Shown piece after piece: positions 18,660 to 26,308 of a DNA stretch of 64,000 nt (position 1 is its first letter; each line of letters starts with the position of its first letter). This DNA is from Pedomonas mirosovicensis (GTDB lineage Bacteria > Pseudomonadota > Alphaproteobacteria > Sphingomonadales > Sphingomonadaceae): positions 1,441,001 through 1,505,000 of the forward strand of contig NZ_JAKFIA010000001.1 in the NCBI RefSeq assembly GCF_022569295.1, read 5' to 3'. Under the pieces are notes generated by a model. That model ran no database searches, was not told the DNA's origin, and worked only from the letters and a program-made list of their open reading frames with translations. Position numbers and translations under genes: made by a program.

Positions 18660-19199
18660 ATGACAGGGAGTACGGTCCAGATGCGGGCCGCCATCGCCGG
18701 GCGCGTGACCCGCTGGCTGCTGCCCGGCGCAGGGGTGGCGCTGTTGCTGGCGGGCGGTTTCCTTTGGCTGGCCACGCCTCGGGAGGAGCCTCCGCCTCCG
18801 CCTGCGCCCTTCCGGCCCGCACCTGCTTTACCTGCGCCTGCCGCGCCCTTGCCATCGGCCGCGCCCTTGCCATCGGCCGCGCCCTTGCCGTCTGCTGCAT
18901 CCTTGCCGTCCGCCGCGCCGCAGAGCGCCCGGTCGCGTCCATCGCTGAACGCCGAGGCGCGGGAAGCGCGGCGCTTCAACCGCTACGATCGGGACAAGGA
19001 TGGCGCCGTGAGCCGGGAGGAGTTTTTGGCGCTGCGCCGCAAGAGCTTCAACCGGCTGGACAAGGATGGCGACGGCCAGCTGAACTTTGAGGAATATGCG
19101 GTCGCCACGGCTACCCGCTTCAGCACGGCGGACAAGGATGCGGACCGACGGCTCAGCCGCGCCGAGTTTGCCGCAACGGCAACGCGCCGCTCCAGCTGA
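18660..19199 (+). CDS. Membrane-anchored EF-hand protein with a Pro/Ala repeat linker
   Basis: A 179-residue protein. One N-terminal helix (about residues 18-38) acts as anchor or uncleaved signal. A Pro-rich linker then carries four PLPSAA-type repeats (about residues 63-86). The C-terminal half has EF-hand loops DRDKDGAVSREEF and DKDGDGQLNFEEY, which look calcium-competent, and a third, DKDADRRLSRAEF, that lacks the loop glycine. It is probably a periplasmic calcium-binding protein. Function and partners are unknown. Confidence 0.75.
   Translation: MTGSTVQMRAAIAGRVTRWLLPGAGVALLLAGGFLWLATPREEPPPPPAPFRPAPALPAPAAPLPSAAPLPSAAPLPSAASLPSAAPQSARSRPSLNAEAREARRFNRYDRDKDGAVSREEFLALRRKSFNRLDKDGDGQLNFEEYAVATATRFSTADKDADRRLSRAEFAATATRRSS
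18846..18917 (+). repeat. 18-bp tandem repeat inside the EF-hand gene
   Basis: Four in-frame 18-base units encode PLPSAA, PLPSAA, PLPSAA, SLPSAA. The first two units are identical and the later two have third-position changes. A recent in-frame expansion of the linker is likely. Confidence 0.8.
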
Positions 19200-19351
19200 T
19201 CATTAGACTATAGGGCTGCTTGTTGCTGTTCGCTAAATGTTCTAGTCTGATCGTGGCTTTGATGAATTGAAGTTCATGCTCCGGGATACGGGGGCATTGA
19301 AGAGCAGGCCTGGCATGCACGGGCCAGAGCATGGATATGGGGAGGAACGAT

Positions 19352-19882
19352 ATGACTCTGCACTCAGTCGATGGCGGCCACGCCAATGCAGCACAGGCGA
19401 ACACGGCACAGATAAACGCAGCGCAGGCTGGGGAACGGGTTGATCCGCGCGCGCCTCAGATGCCCTGGCTGTCCATCTACCTCACGGTGAAGGATGCCGA
19501 TGCAAGCCTCGACTTCTACAGCCGCGCCTTCGGGTTCGCTCCTGGCATGGTGGTGCGGGACGAGCAGGGCGCGCCGCAGTATGTGGAAATGCAGTATCGC
19601 GGCGAAACGCCGGTGATGTTCTCGCCCGAGGGGGCGCAGGGCTGCGCCGCGCAGAGCCCGGCGACGCTCGGCGTTACCATGCCTGTCACCTTCTACCTGT
19701 ATCACGACGACGTGGATGCGCTCTGCGCCCAGGCCAGGGCCGCCGGGGCCAGGGTTGAGGCGGAACCGCAGGACATGTTCTGGGGCGATCGCATGGCCGC
19801 GCTTGTCTGCCCGAATGGCTACCGCTGGAGCTTCGCCACCCATACGGGCCAGACCGATGGCCCCTTGCCGGGGGCAGCCTGA
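19352..19882 (+). CDS. VOC family (glyoxalase-like) protein
   Basis: About 176 residues. The VOC/PhnB-like core begins near residue 37: WLSIYLTVKDADASLDFYSR, FAPGMVVRDEQG, then a second half with MFWGDRMAALVCPNGYRWSF. The N-terminal 35 residues are a variable Asn/Ala/Gln-rich tail. VOC members include glyoxalases, dioxygenases and resistance proteins; the substrate is not predictable. I chose ATG 19352 because a GGGGAGGA site precedes it. The cupin-like gene follows directly. Confidence 0.72.
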   Translation: MTLHSVDGGHANAAQANTAQINAAQAGERVDPRAPQMPWLSIYLTVKDADASLDFYSRAFGFAPGMVVRDEQGAPQYVEMQYRGETPVMFSPEGAQGCAAQSPATLGVTMPVTFYLYHDDVDALCAQARAAGARVEAEPQDMFWGDRMAALVCPNGYRWSFATHTGQTDGPLPGAA

Positions 19883-20001
19883 GCAAGGACCGGCCGGGCG
19901 GCGCGTCGGGTCAGGGCCGGGCAGGGGGAGGCCAGTCCACCCTCAATCTGGACCTGACGGAAACCTATGTCTTTCTGGGCGCCCATGGGCGGGCCACGGC
20001 G

Positions 20002-20379
20002 GTGCCGCTCACCGAGGCGTTCTGGGAAGAGCTGGCGGATTCCTCTTCCACGCCAGAGAGACGCGCGGCGGTTTCCCGCCCGGCTGCATCCCACCTGGCG
20101 CAGGAGGACAATGGCTGGTTCGTTTCCGCCTACTGGCTGGAGGCGGACATGGCGACATGGGAACGCCATTCCAGGGGTGACCGGCTGGTTATTGCCGAAA
20201 CCGGATCGTTTACCCTGGTGCTCGATCACCAGAATGGCGGGCGACGTCGGCGTCTGCCGCTGGATGCGGTCGGCTCCGTGCTTGTGCCATGCGGCTGCTG
20301 GCACCGGCTCACCGTCAACACGCCCGGCCTGGTGCTGTTCATTTCCCCCGCGCATGGCATGGAACACCGGCCGGTATAA
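20002..20379 (+). CDS. Cupin-like protein, start uncertain
   Basis: A 125-residue product with beta-rich, cupin-like sequence (RLVIAETGSFTLVLDH, then VLVPCGCWHRLTVNTPG). The coding frame is open upstream to about 19849 and the residues just before 20002 (TETYVFLGAHGRATAV) look like part of the protein, yet there is no ATG, GTG or TTG there. The real start may be a CTG at 19879, overlapping the VOC stop, or a base may be missing. It is probably an operon partner of the VOC gene. Function is unknown. Confidence 0.6.
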   Translation: MPLTEAFWEELADSSSTPERRAAVSRPAASHLAQEDNGWFVSAYWLEADMATWERHSRGDRLVIAETGSFTLVLDHQNGGRRRRLPLDAVGSVLVPCGCWHRLTVNTPGLVLFISPAHGMEHRPV

Positions 20380-20404
20380 TGGGCGCAATGCCTGGAACGT
20401 ATTG

Positions 20405-20583
20405 TTTTGCAGGGGGGCGCTCAGCCAGTGGCTTCGCTCCTTTGCGCTCCTTTTCATTTTATCGGGCCGCGGCCTTTATCGCCCTATGCGCTTGCAGGAC
20501 TTCGCGTGGCTGCACATTGGCTTTGACCGGGTGCGGCCTCTGAGAACGAATGGGGTGGAAGGGGGGAGGTCCCCTGGCGAACC
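20405..20583. repeat. Two-ended extragenic hairpin element, copy 4 (degenerate)
   Basis: Lies between the convergent cupin and GST genes. The left end has TTTTGCAGGGGGG, then CTCCTTTTCATTTTATCGGGCCGC. The right end has GTGCGGCCTCTGAGAACG, AATGGGGTGGAAGGGGGG and GTCCCC. The conserved tracts are clear, but both terminal hairpins have decayed. Confidence 0.55.
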
Positions 20584-20593
20584 GAGGCCTTCT

Positions 20594-21214
20594 CTAGCCG
20601 AAGTGCCGGATGAGCACGCCCTCAAGGCGTGGGTCGGCCTTGATGCGCCGGACAATGGCATCAAGCCGGGGGCAGTTCTTGCTGACCCAGTCAAGGCGAG
20701 GCTTCCAGTGGCTCATCGTGGCAATGTAAAGATCCAGCGCCGTGAAACGATCTCCCAGGAAAAAGGGCGCGCCTGCCTCGTCATCCAGCTGGCGAAGCAT
20801 GGCCTTGCGAGCCGCGCCGACGCGTTCGCGCAGTTCTGTCCGGCAGTCCTCGCCCGATACCCAACGCTCAGGATGATCGTCGAAGCGGAAGGTGGCGTAA
20901 ATGCTGGCGGTCACGAAGAACAGCCAGCGCAAGAAGGCGGGGCGCAGCGGGTCTTCCAGCGCGGGGACGACGCCCGCCTCCGGGTGGCGTTCGCCCAGCA
21001 GCAGCACCATCGCGCCGCTTTCGGTCATCACCGTTCCGTCCGGCAGGATGAGTACCGGCACTTGACCCAGTGGATTGACTTGGCGCAGTTTCTCCAGGTG
21101 CGGCCCGTCTTCCCATGGCGGGGCATCGATGATGCGGACTGGCGCATTGGCCAGCGTCAGGATCGCTTCGATGATCGCGCCGCCCGAGCCGCGCGCCGAC
21201 CAAAGTTCATACAT
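20594..21214 (-). CDS. Glutathione S-transferase family protein
   Basis: A 206-residue GST-fold protein. The N-terminal thioredoxin-like domain has MYELWSARGSGGAIIEA, then NPLGQVPVLILPDGTVMTES with the cis-Pro and the ES pair that contacts glutathione. A helical C-terminal domain follows. The catalytic residue would be Ser in SARGSGG. The substrate is unknown. It is convergent with the cupin-like gene and separated from it by repeat copy 4. Confidence 0.85.
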   Translation of the reverse strand: MYELWSARGSGGAIIEAILTLANAPVRIIDAPPWEDGPHLEKLRQVNPLGQVPVLILPDGTVMTESGAMVLLLGERHPEAGVVPALEDPLRPAFLRWLFFVTASIYATFRFDDHPERWVSGEDCRTELRERVGAARKAMLRQLDDEAGAPFFLGDRFTALDLYIATMSHWKPRLDWVSKNCPRLDAIVRRIKADPRLEGVLIRHFG

Positions 21215-21380
21215 GGGCCGGTTCTCCTCATTCCCAGTAAGCCCCGGCCGTCATCATAGCGATCAGGCGCCGCATCGGGAAGGCGGGCATGACCAAGCCC
21301 CGGCGCGTGGTTTCATGGTTCGGCAGGCCGAAGGGCAATCTGCCGCTCCTGGAAAATTTCCAAACCGCTTCAGAGAAGGA

Positions 21381-21956
21381 ATGGATGTGGGTGATAATCA
21401 TTGCGATCGCCTGTTCGTCATCACCGGCGGGCCGGGGTCGGGCAAGACCAGCCTTGTCGAGGCCCTGTCTGCCCGTGGGTTGACCTGCGCGCCGGAGGCG
21501 GGGCGGGCGATTATCCAGGATCAGGTGGCTATCGATGGCCAGGCCTTGCCGTGGGCAGATCGGCGCGCGTTTGCCGAACTCATGCTGGGTTGGGAACTGC
21601 GTTCACACCGCATGGCGCAGAACACGCAAGGCCCGGTAATTTTCGACCGGGGTGTGCCCGATGTGGCGGGATATTTGCGCCTGTGCGGCTTGCCCGTTCC
21701 ATCCCATGTGGACCGGGCAGCGCAGCTGTTCCGCTATAGCCGTCAAGTGTTCTTTGCCCCACCGTGGCGGGAGATCTTCCGGCAGGACAGCGAGCGCAAG
21801 CAGACATGGAACGAGGCGGTTCGCACCTATGAGGCGATGGTGGAAACTTACATCGCCTATGGCTACGAGCCGGTGTCGCTGCCCTGCGTATCGCTTGCCG
21901 AGCGGGTGGCCTTCGTGCAGGCAAGGCTAAGCCAGCTCGGCCTGGCTCCAGCGTGA
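21381..21956 (+). CDS. AAA family ATPase / P-loop kinase-like protein
   Basis: A 191-residue protein with a Walker A motif GGPGSGKT (residues 16-23) near the N-terminus and FDRGVPDVAGYLRL as a kinase-like second motif. This resembles the AAA_28 group of predicted nucleotide or small-molecule kinases. ATG 21381 has an AGAAGGA site. No operon partner is evident; the role is unknown. Confidence 0.75.
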   Translation: MDVGDNHCDRLFVITGGPGSGKTSLVEALSARGLTCAPEAGRAIIQDQVAIDGQALPWADRRAFAELMLGWELRSHRMAQNTQGPVIFDRGVPDVAGYLRLCGLPVPSHVDRAAQLFRYSRQVFFAPPWREIFRQDSERKQTWNEAVRTYEAMVETYIAYGYEPVSLPCVSLAERVAFVQARLSQLGLAPA

Positions 21957-22013
21957 GGTGTGGAGAAGGAGTATCCCGAAGCCGGGGTGCTCTCTTGCCG
22001 TCTGCGCGCGAAA

Positions 22014-22436
22014 TCAGGCGGCCTTGCGGTGCCGTCCGGCCGCGATGAAAATAGCCCCCAAGCCCAGCGGGCCCAGGGCCGCCGGCTCCGGCACCGTCGT
22101 GCTGTTCTCGTTGAAGATCAGATGATCCATCACAATTTGCGTGCCTTCCCCTATATCTGCCGGGTTCTCGATGCCGGGGATGAGGCTGACAAGGCGAAGG
22201 GTAACATGGTCTTCCCAGTTTGCCGAAAAATATGTTGACGCATACATGTCGAGGGTCAGGTTGACCATATAGTCGGCCACGCCATCTCCTGCCTTGTAGC
22301 CTTCAATCGCAATCGTCAATCCATCCTGCCATGCGGCGGTGAAATAGCCGCTGGTGAAATCGAAGGTGTCGTTATCCTGGCGGAAAATCGTTGCTTCTCC
22401 GCACCGGATGCCGGCGCAGTGTAAAATTCGCCGACG
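22014..22436 (-). pseudogene. PEP-CTERM protein remnant (N-terminus missing)
   Basis: The C-terminus carries a PEP-CTERM sorting signal: VPEPAALGPLGLGAIF, a hydrophobic stretch, then a basic RHRK tail. Upstream the frame is open back to 22436 and encodes FRQDNDTFDFTSGYF, typical of the exported body of such proteins. A stop at 22437 and the neighbouring mobA leave no room for a start codon or signal peptide. It is most likely a truncated relic. No exosortase gene is in the window. Confidence 0.65.
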
Positions 22437-22469
22437 TTAATCAAAGGGCATCGAACCTGAAGCGCGGGC

Positions 22470-23087
22470 TTAGCCCATGGTCCGCGTCAGTGCCGCCAGA
22501 TCCTCCGGCGTGTTGATGTTGGCGATGGAGCCATCCGGCAGGTTGACGGCAACCGCGCCAACGCTTGCCGCCCAGCGGCGGATGGCGCGCTCACGCGGGG
22601 GGCGATCGATGGCGAGCCAGGCATCGAGCACGGGAGCCAGCGCCACGGACCACAGGCCGAAGGTGGGGTGGTCCCGCTCATCGCTGCGCGCGTAGGCGGC
22701 CGGGGCGCATCCAAGCCCGTCCGCCAGCCGCGCGGCAAGGTCAGCGGGAAAGCAGGCGGCATCGCAGGGGACGCTCAGCACCCAGGGCAGGCCCCGGCGC
22801 TGCGCTTCATGAAGGGCGGCATTGAGACCGCCCAGCGGGCCAAGGCCAGGGGCAGGACGGTCGGGCACGGTGTCGTGGCCCTGGCGCGGCGGGCTGCCGA
22901 TGACCACCAGGCTGCCCGCCTGCGGGCCAAGCTGCTCTGCCACATGGTCGATAAGCCGCTTGCCCGCCAGCAAAGCCTCTGCCTTGTCGCGCCCGAATCG
23001 GCTGGATTGGCCACCCGCCAGAATCGCGCCGAGTCGCCGGGCGAGAACCGGAAAATCAGGGTGGGGCAAGCCGTCGCTGCGGGTCAT
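22470..23087 (-). CDS. mobA: Molybdenum cofactor guanylyltransferase
   Basis: MobA adds GMP to molybdopterin to make the guanine dinucleotide form of molybdenum cofactor. The 205-residue protein has the nucleotidyltransferase motif LAGGQSSRFGRDK (residues 23-35) and the GPLGGLNAAL and SVPCDAACFP segments with the metal-binding Asp. Start 23087 gives a normal length. Confidence 0.9.
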   Translation of the reverse strand: MTRSDGLPHPDFPVLARRLGAILAGGQSSRFGRDKAEALLAGKRLIDHVAEQLGPQAGSLVVIGSPPRQGHDTVPDRPAPGLGPLGGLNAALHEAQRRGLPWVLSVPCDAACFPADLAARLADGLGCAPAAYARSDERDHPTFGLWSVALAPVLDAWLAIDRPPRERAIRRWAASVGAVAVNLPDGSIANINTPEDLAALTRTMG

Positions 23088-23268
23088 GGATCGCAAGCCT
23101 CGTCCGTTACCGCAGGGGTAGGGCAAACGATGCGGCGCGATCAATGGCCCTTGGTGGCCGGGCCGCAAAAAAATTTGTGGAAACATGCAGGTTGCCGTCC
23201 TTGCAGCCCTTCACGGCGGCTGGTTTTCCATTAAATTTGGTTAACAACCCTGCTCCACAGGAACGGAA

Positions 23269-23838
23269 ATGGCGATGACTGCCCGGATGCGCTGGCCCTT
23301 GGCTCTTGGGACGGCGGCTCTGCTGGGAGCCTGCACGCACGGCAGGCAAGAGATGCAACCCCAGCCTCGGCTGGAGGCGCTGGATGACCTGCTGGTTTTC
23401 GCCAATCCGGCGGAGTGCGAGCCGGGCGAGCCGCTGAAGCAACTCTATGACACCATGGCATCCTATGACCAGCGGGATGAGCCCCATCCACGCCAGCCGG
23501 TGGTGCCGCCCCGCTTCGCGAACGCAATCGGCGCGCCGATGGTCATTAGCCGCGCGGCCGACCATGCCACCATCAGCATGGCGCTGCGAGGGCGTTGGCT
23601 GGGTCTGCCGGTGCGGGCGGTGGAAGGCGTCTATGGCATCGAGAGCGATTATTTCGGCATGGCCATCGTGTTCGATGCTCCGGTGTCCCGCACCCAACCG
23701 GTTCTGGAAAGCCACGGCTTTCACCCCAAGCCGGCGGAGGCGCTGATCTCCGTGCCGCCGGAGGAAACCCCGTTCGGCCGGGTGGAGATTACGGGGGACG
23801 AGCAAACCTCTCGCCTGGTATGCGACTGGGGGCTGTAG
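23269..23838 (+). CDS. Predicted lipoprotein of unknown function
   Basis: A 189-residue protein with a lipobox LLGAC at residues 19-23, so Cys23 should be lipidated. No family was recognised. The mature part has mixed composition and contains RGRWLGLPVRAVEGVYGIES and PPEETPFGRVEI. It precedes the trpS leader region but is probably not linked to it. Confidence 0.6.
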   Translation: MAMTARMRWPLALGTAALLGACTHGRQEMQPQPRLEALDDLLVFANPAECEPGEPLKQLYDTMASYDQRDEPHPRQPVVPPRFANAIGAPMVISRAADHATISMALRGRWLGLPVRAVEGVYGIESDYFGMAIVFDAPVSRTQPVLESHGFHPKPAEALISVPPEETPFGRVEITGDEQTSRLVCDWGL

Positions 23839-23908
23839 CCTAAATTCACAGGCCATCGCCCGTCGCGGCGCTTGCATTGCGGCCCGCCGGTGTGGCAAGA
23901 AATTGAGC

Positions 23909-23959
23909 ATGACGACTTTCGCTCACACCGTTGCCCTGCGCTGGTGGCGCTCCTTCTAG
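23909..23959 (+). CDS. Predicted leader peptide with tandem Trp codons upstream of trpS
   Basis: A 16-codon reading frame, MTTFAHTVALRWWRSF, ends in TAG. Two adjacent Trp codons lie four to five codons before the stop, as in trp operon leader peptides. It precedes trpS by 123 bases. Stalling at these codons when charged tRNA-Trp is scarce would change folding of the downstream RNA. It is too short for ordinary gene finders. No strong ribosome-binding site is visible. Confidence 0.6.
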   Translation: MTTFAHTVALRWWRSF

Positions 23960-23986
23960 GGAGCGGCGCGTCGTCTTTTTCTTTTT
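23938..23986 (+). promoter_or_regulatory. Candidate Trp attenuator
   Basis: Two mutually exclusive hairpins overlap. GCGC-TGGTG-GCGC (23938-23950) spans the Trp codons, and CGCTCC-TTCTAG-GGAGCG (23948-23965) spans the leader stop. A T-rich stretch (TTTTTCTTTTTT, 23975-23987) follows. The segment GTCGTC (23970-23975) can also pair with GACGAC near the leader start. The layout fits ribosome-mediated attenuation of trpS. Confidence 0.5.
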
Positions 23987-24082
23987 TCAAACGACCATCG
24001 CCGCCGGGGTGAGGCTGGCATGGTTCGTTGATTTTTTCTCCCGCGCATCCTCCCACGGCGGCTCCATACCAGGAGAAACGCC

Positions 24083-25114
24083 ATGCTTACGGGACATCCG
24101 CAAAATCCGGCCGATCGCCGCCCGATCATCCTGACCGGCGATCGCACCACTGGTCCGCTGCATTTGGGCCATTATGTGGGTTCGCTGAAAAATCGCGTCG
24201 CCCTGCAGGAAAGCCGTGAGCAGTTCCTGCTGCTGGCGGACGCGCAGGCGCTCACCGACAATGCTCATGATCCGGAAAAAGTGCGCCGCAACGTACTGGA
24301 GGTGGCGCTGGATTATCTGGCGGTGGGGATCGATCCGCAAAAATCCGCCATCTGCGTGCAATCGCTGCTGCCTGCGCTATCGGAGTTGACCCTGCTTTAT
24401 CTCAACTTCGTCACCGTGGCGCGGTTGGAGCGCAACCCCACGGTGAAGGAGGAAATCCGCCTGCGCGGGTTCGAGCGGGATATTCCGGCCGGTTTTCTCT
24501 GCTACCCGGTCGCGCAGGCGGCGGACATCACCGCGTTCAAGGCGACGCTGGTGCCGGTGGGGGAAGACCAGGCGCCGATGATCGAGCAGAGCAACGAGAT
24601 CGTGCGTCGCATCAACCGGCAGGCGGGGCACGAGGTGCTGCCCGAGTGCAGGGCGCTCATTCCGAACATGGGCCGTCTGCCAGGCGTTGATGGCAAGGCG
24701 AAGATGAGCAAGAGCCAGGGCAATGCCATTGCGCTCTCCGCCGCGCCGGAGGAAATCAGTGCTGCCGTGCGGCAGATGTACACCGACCCCGATCATCTGC
24801 GCGCCAGCGACCCCGGCATGGTGGAGGGCAATGTGGTTTTCGCTTATCTCGACGCGTTCGACGAGGACCGGAGCGGGCTGGAGGACCTGAAGGCGCACTA
24901 TCGCCGGGGCGGCCTTGGCGACATGGTGGTGAAACGGCGGCTGGAGGATATTCTGCAAAACCTGCTTCGCCCCATTCGCGAACGACGCGCGCAGCTGGCG
25001 AAGGACCCCGGCTATGTGCTGTCGATTCTCAAGGCGGGCACGGAAAAGGCCCGCGCCCGCACGGAGACAACACTGGCGGAGGTGCGCGCGGCGTTGGGGC
25101 TGTTCCAGTTTTGA
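24083..25114 (+). CDS. trpS: Tryptophanyl-tRNA synthetase (auxiliary type)
   Basis: Attaches Trp to its tRNA. The 343-residue protein has the class I motifs LHLGH (residues 26-30, as HIGH) and KMSKS (207-211). The sequence [20 protein letters not shown] and the [13 protein letters not shown] stretch resemble the TrpRS type common in Firmicutes and found as a second copy in some proteobacteria, so it may be an extra enzyme. The leader with two Trp codons upstream supports regulation by Trp supply. Confidence 0.9.
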   Translation: MLTGHPQNPADRRPIILTGDRTTGPLHLGHYVGSLKNRVALQESREQFLLLADAQALTDNAHDPEKVRRNVLEVALDYLAVGIDPQKSAICVQSLLPALSELTLLYLNFVTVARLERNPTVKEEIRLRGFERDIPAGFLCYPVAQAADITAFKATLVPVGEDQAPMIEQSNEIVRRINRQAGHEVLPECRALIPNMGRLPGVDGKAKMSKSQGNAIALSAAPEEISAAVRQMYTDPDHLRASDPGMVEGNVVFAYLDAFDEDRSGLEDLKAHYRRGGLGDMVVKRRLEDILQNLLRPIRERRAQLAKDPGYVLSILKAGTEKARARTETTLAEVRAALGLFQF

Positions 25115-25169
25115 GCAAGACAGTGGCGGGCGGCTTTCGCGCGGATCGACTGCCGCGTTGACAACAGTT

Positions 25170-25649
25170 TCATCCGCTCGCGGGCGGAGAAAACCCCGGC
25201 TCTAGATAACGCGGGCCGGGGCCGCTCTGCCCAGCTCTGTCGTCCGGATTCCGCAAGGGGCAGCTGCTCACCGACAGGCAGCCGCAGCCGATGCAGCCAT
25301 CCAGCCGGTCGCGCAGCAGGGTGAGGCGATTGATGCGATCATTCAGTTCATCACGCCAGGCGGCGGAGAGACGGGCCCAGTCTTCGGCGGTCGGTTTTTC
25401 CTGCGGCAGGGCGCTGAGCGCCTGCTGGATGTCGTTGAGCGGTATGCCGATCCTCTGCGCGGCCTTGATGACGCCGATGCGGCGCAGTACGGCGCGGGAA
25501 TAACGGCGCTGGTTGCCCGCGCTGCGCTCGCTGCGGATCAGCCCCTTGGCTTCATAAAAATGAAGGGTGGAGACGGAAACGCCGCTGCGGGCCGCAACCT
25601 CGCCCACGGAAAGCGATGATTTGTGTTTGGCTCCGTCGATGAGTGTCAT
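25170..25649 (-). CDS. soxR: Redox-sensitive activator SoxR
   Basis: A MerR-family regulator of 159 residues. The HTH is [20 protein letters not shown], and a [2Fe-2S] cluster motif Cx2CxCx5C is intact (C119, C122, C124, C130 in [12 protein letters not shown]). SoxR is activated by redox-cycling drugs. It is divergent from a flavin reductase and an MFS efflux gene. The start at 25649 is preferred over 25664 or 25673, since family members begin close to LSVGEVA. Confidence 0.93.
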   Translation of the reverse strand: MTLIDGAKHKSSLSVGEVAARSGVSVSTLHFYEAKGLIRSERSAGNQRRYSRAVLRRIGVIKAAQRIGIPLNDIQQALSALPQEKPTAEDWARLSAAWRDELNDRINRLTLLRDRLDGCIGCGCLSVSSCPLRNPDDRAGQSGPGPRYLEPGFSPPASG

Positions 25650-25663
25650 CGAAATAATTCCCA

Positions 25664-25694
25664 TTGACCTCAACTATGGTTGAGGTTTTATCAG
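25664..25694 (+). promoter_or_regulatory. SoxR box within a MerR-type promoter
   Basis: CCTCAACTATGGTTGAGG (25668-25685) matches the SoxR box ends CCTCAA/TTGAGG. It lies within TTGACC (25664-25669), a 19-base spacer, and TATCAG (25689-25694). The overlong 19-bp spacer is the hallmark of promoters activated by MerR-type twisting. It drives the flavin reductase and MFS genes. Confidence 0.88.
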
Positions 25695-25729
25695 AAGTGC
25701 TCCTGAAACAAAAGACGAGGGAGCATCTC

Positions 25730-26308
25730 ATGGAAGAGACGATCAATCTGGCGCTGATTTACGGCAGCGCGCGGGAGGGGCGTTTCGCTGATACCATTGT
25801 CGACTGGGCCATGGAGCAGATTACGGCGGACAGCCGGTTCGAGGTACAGTTGATCGACCCGGCAACGATGGCGCCGCCTGCCTGGCACGTTCGCGAGGAT
25901 ACGCCCGAGCGTCGGGAGTTGGCGGAGCGGATCGGCAAGGCCGATGCCTTCCTGGTGGTGACGCCTGAGTATAACCGCGGCTACCCTGCGCCGCTGAAGC
26001 ACCTCATCGATGCCGTTTACAGCGAATGGCAGGCCAAGCCGGTGGCGTTCATTTCCTATGGCGGCATATCGGGCGGGCTGCGGGCGGTGGAACAGCTGCG
26101 GCAGGTCTTCGCCGAATTGCATGCGGTCACCATTCGCGATTCCGTGGCGCTGCCGAATGCCTGGACGCTGTTCGACGACGCAGGTCAGATGAAGGAGCCC
26201 GAGGGGCCGGGCAAGACCCTGGCTTTCGTGCTGAACCGACTGCACTGGTGGGCAGCGGCCCTGCATCGCGGGCGACAGGCAATGTCTTATGGGGAGAAGG
26301 CGGCGTGA
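25730..26308 (+). CDS. NAD(P)H-dependent flavin/quinone reductase
   Basis: A 192-residue flavodoxin-like reductase: LIYGSAREGRFADTIVDW binds FMN phosphate, and TPEYNRGYPAPLKHLIDA is the family's PEYN motif. Such enzymes reduce quinones, azo dyes or flavins. The gene is the first in a SoxR-controlled operon and shares a GTGA overlap with the following MFS gene. ATG 25730 follows a GAGGGA site. Confidence 0.88.
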   Translation: MEETINLALIYGSAREGRFADTIVDWAMEQITADSRFEVQLIDPATMAPPAWHVREDTPERRELAERIGKADAFLVVTPEYNRGYPAPLKHLIDAVYSEWQAKPVAFISYGGISGGLRAVEQLRQVFAELHAVTIRDSVALPNAWTLFDDAGQMKEPEGPGKTLAFVLNRLHWWAAALHRGRQAMSYGEKAA

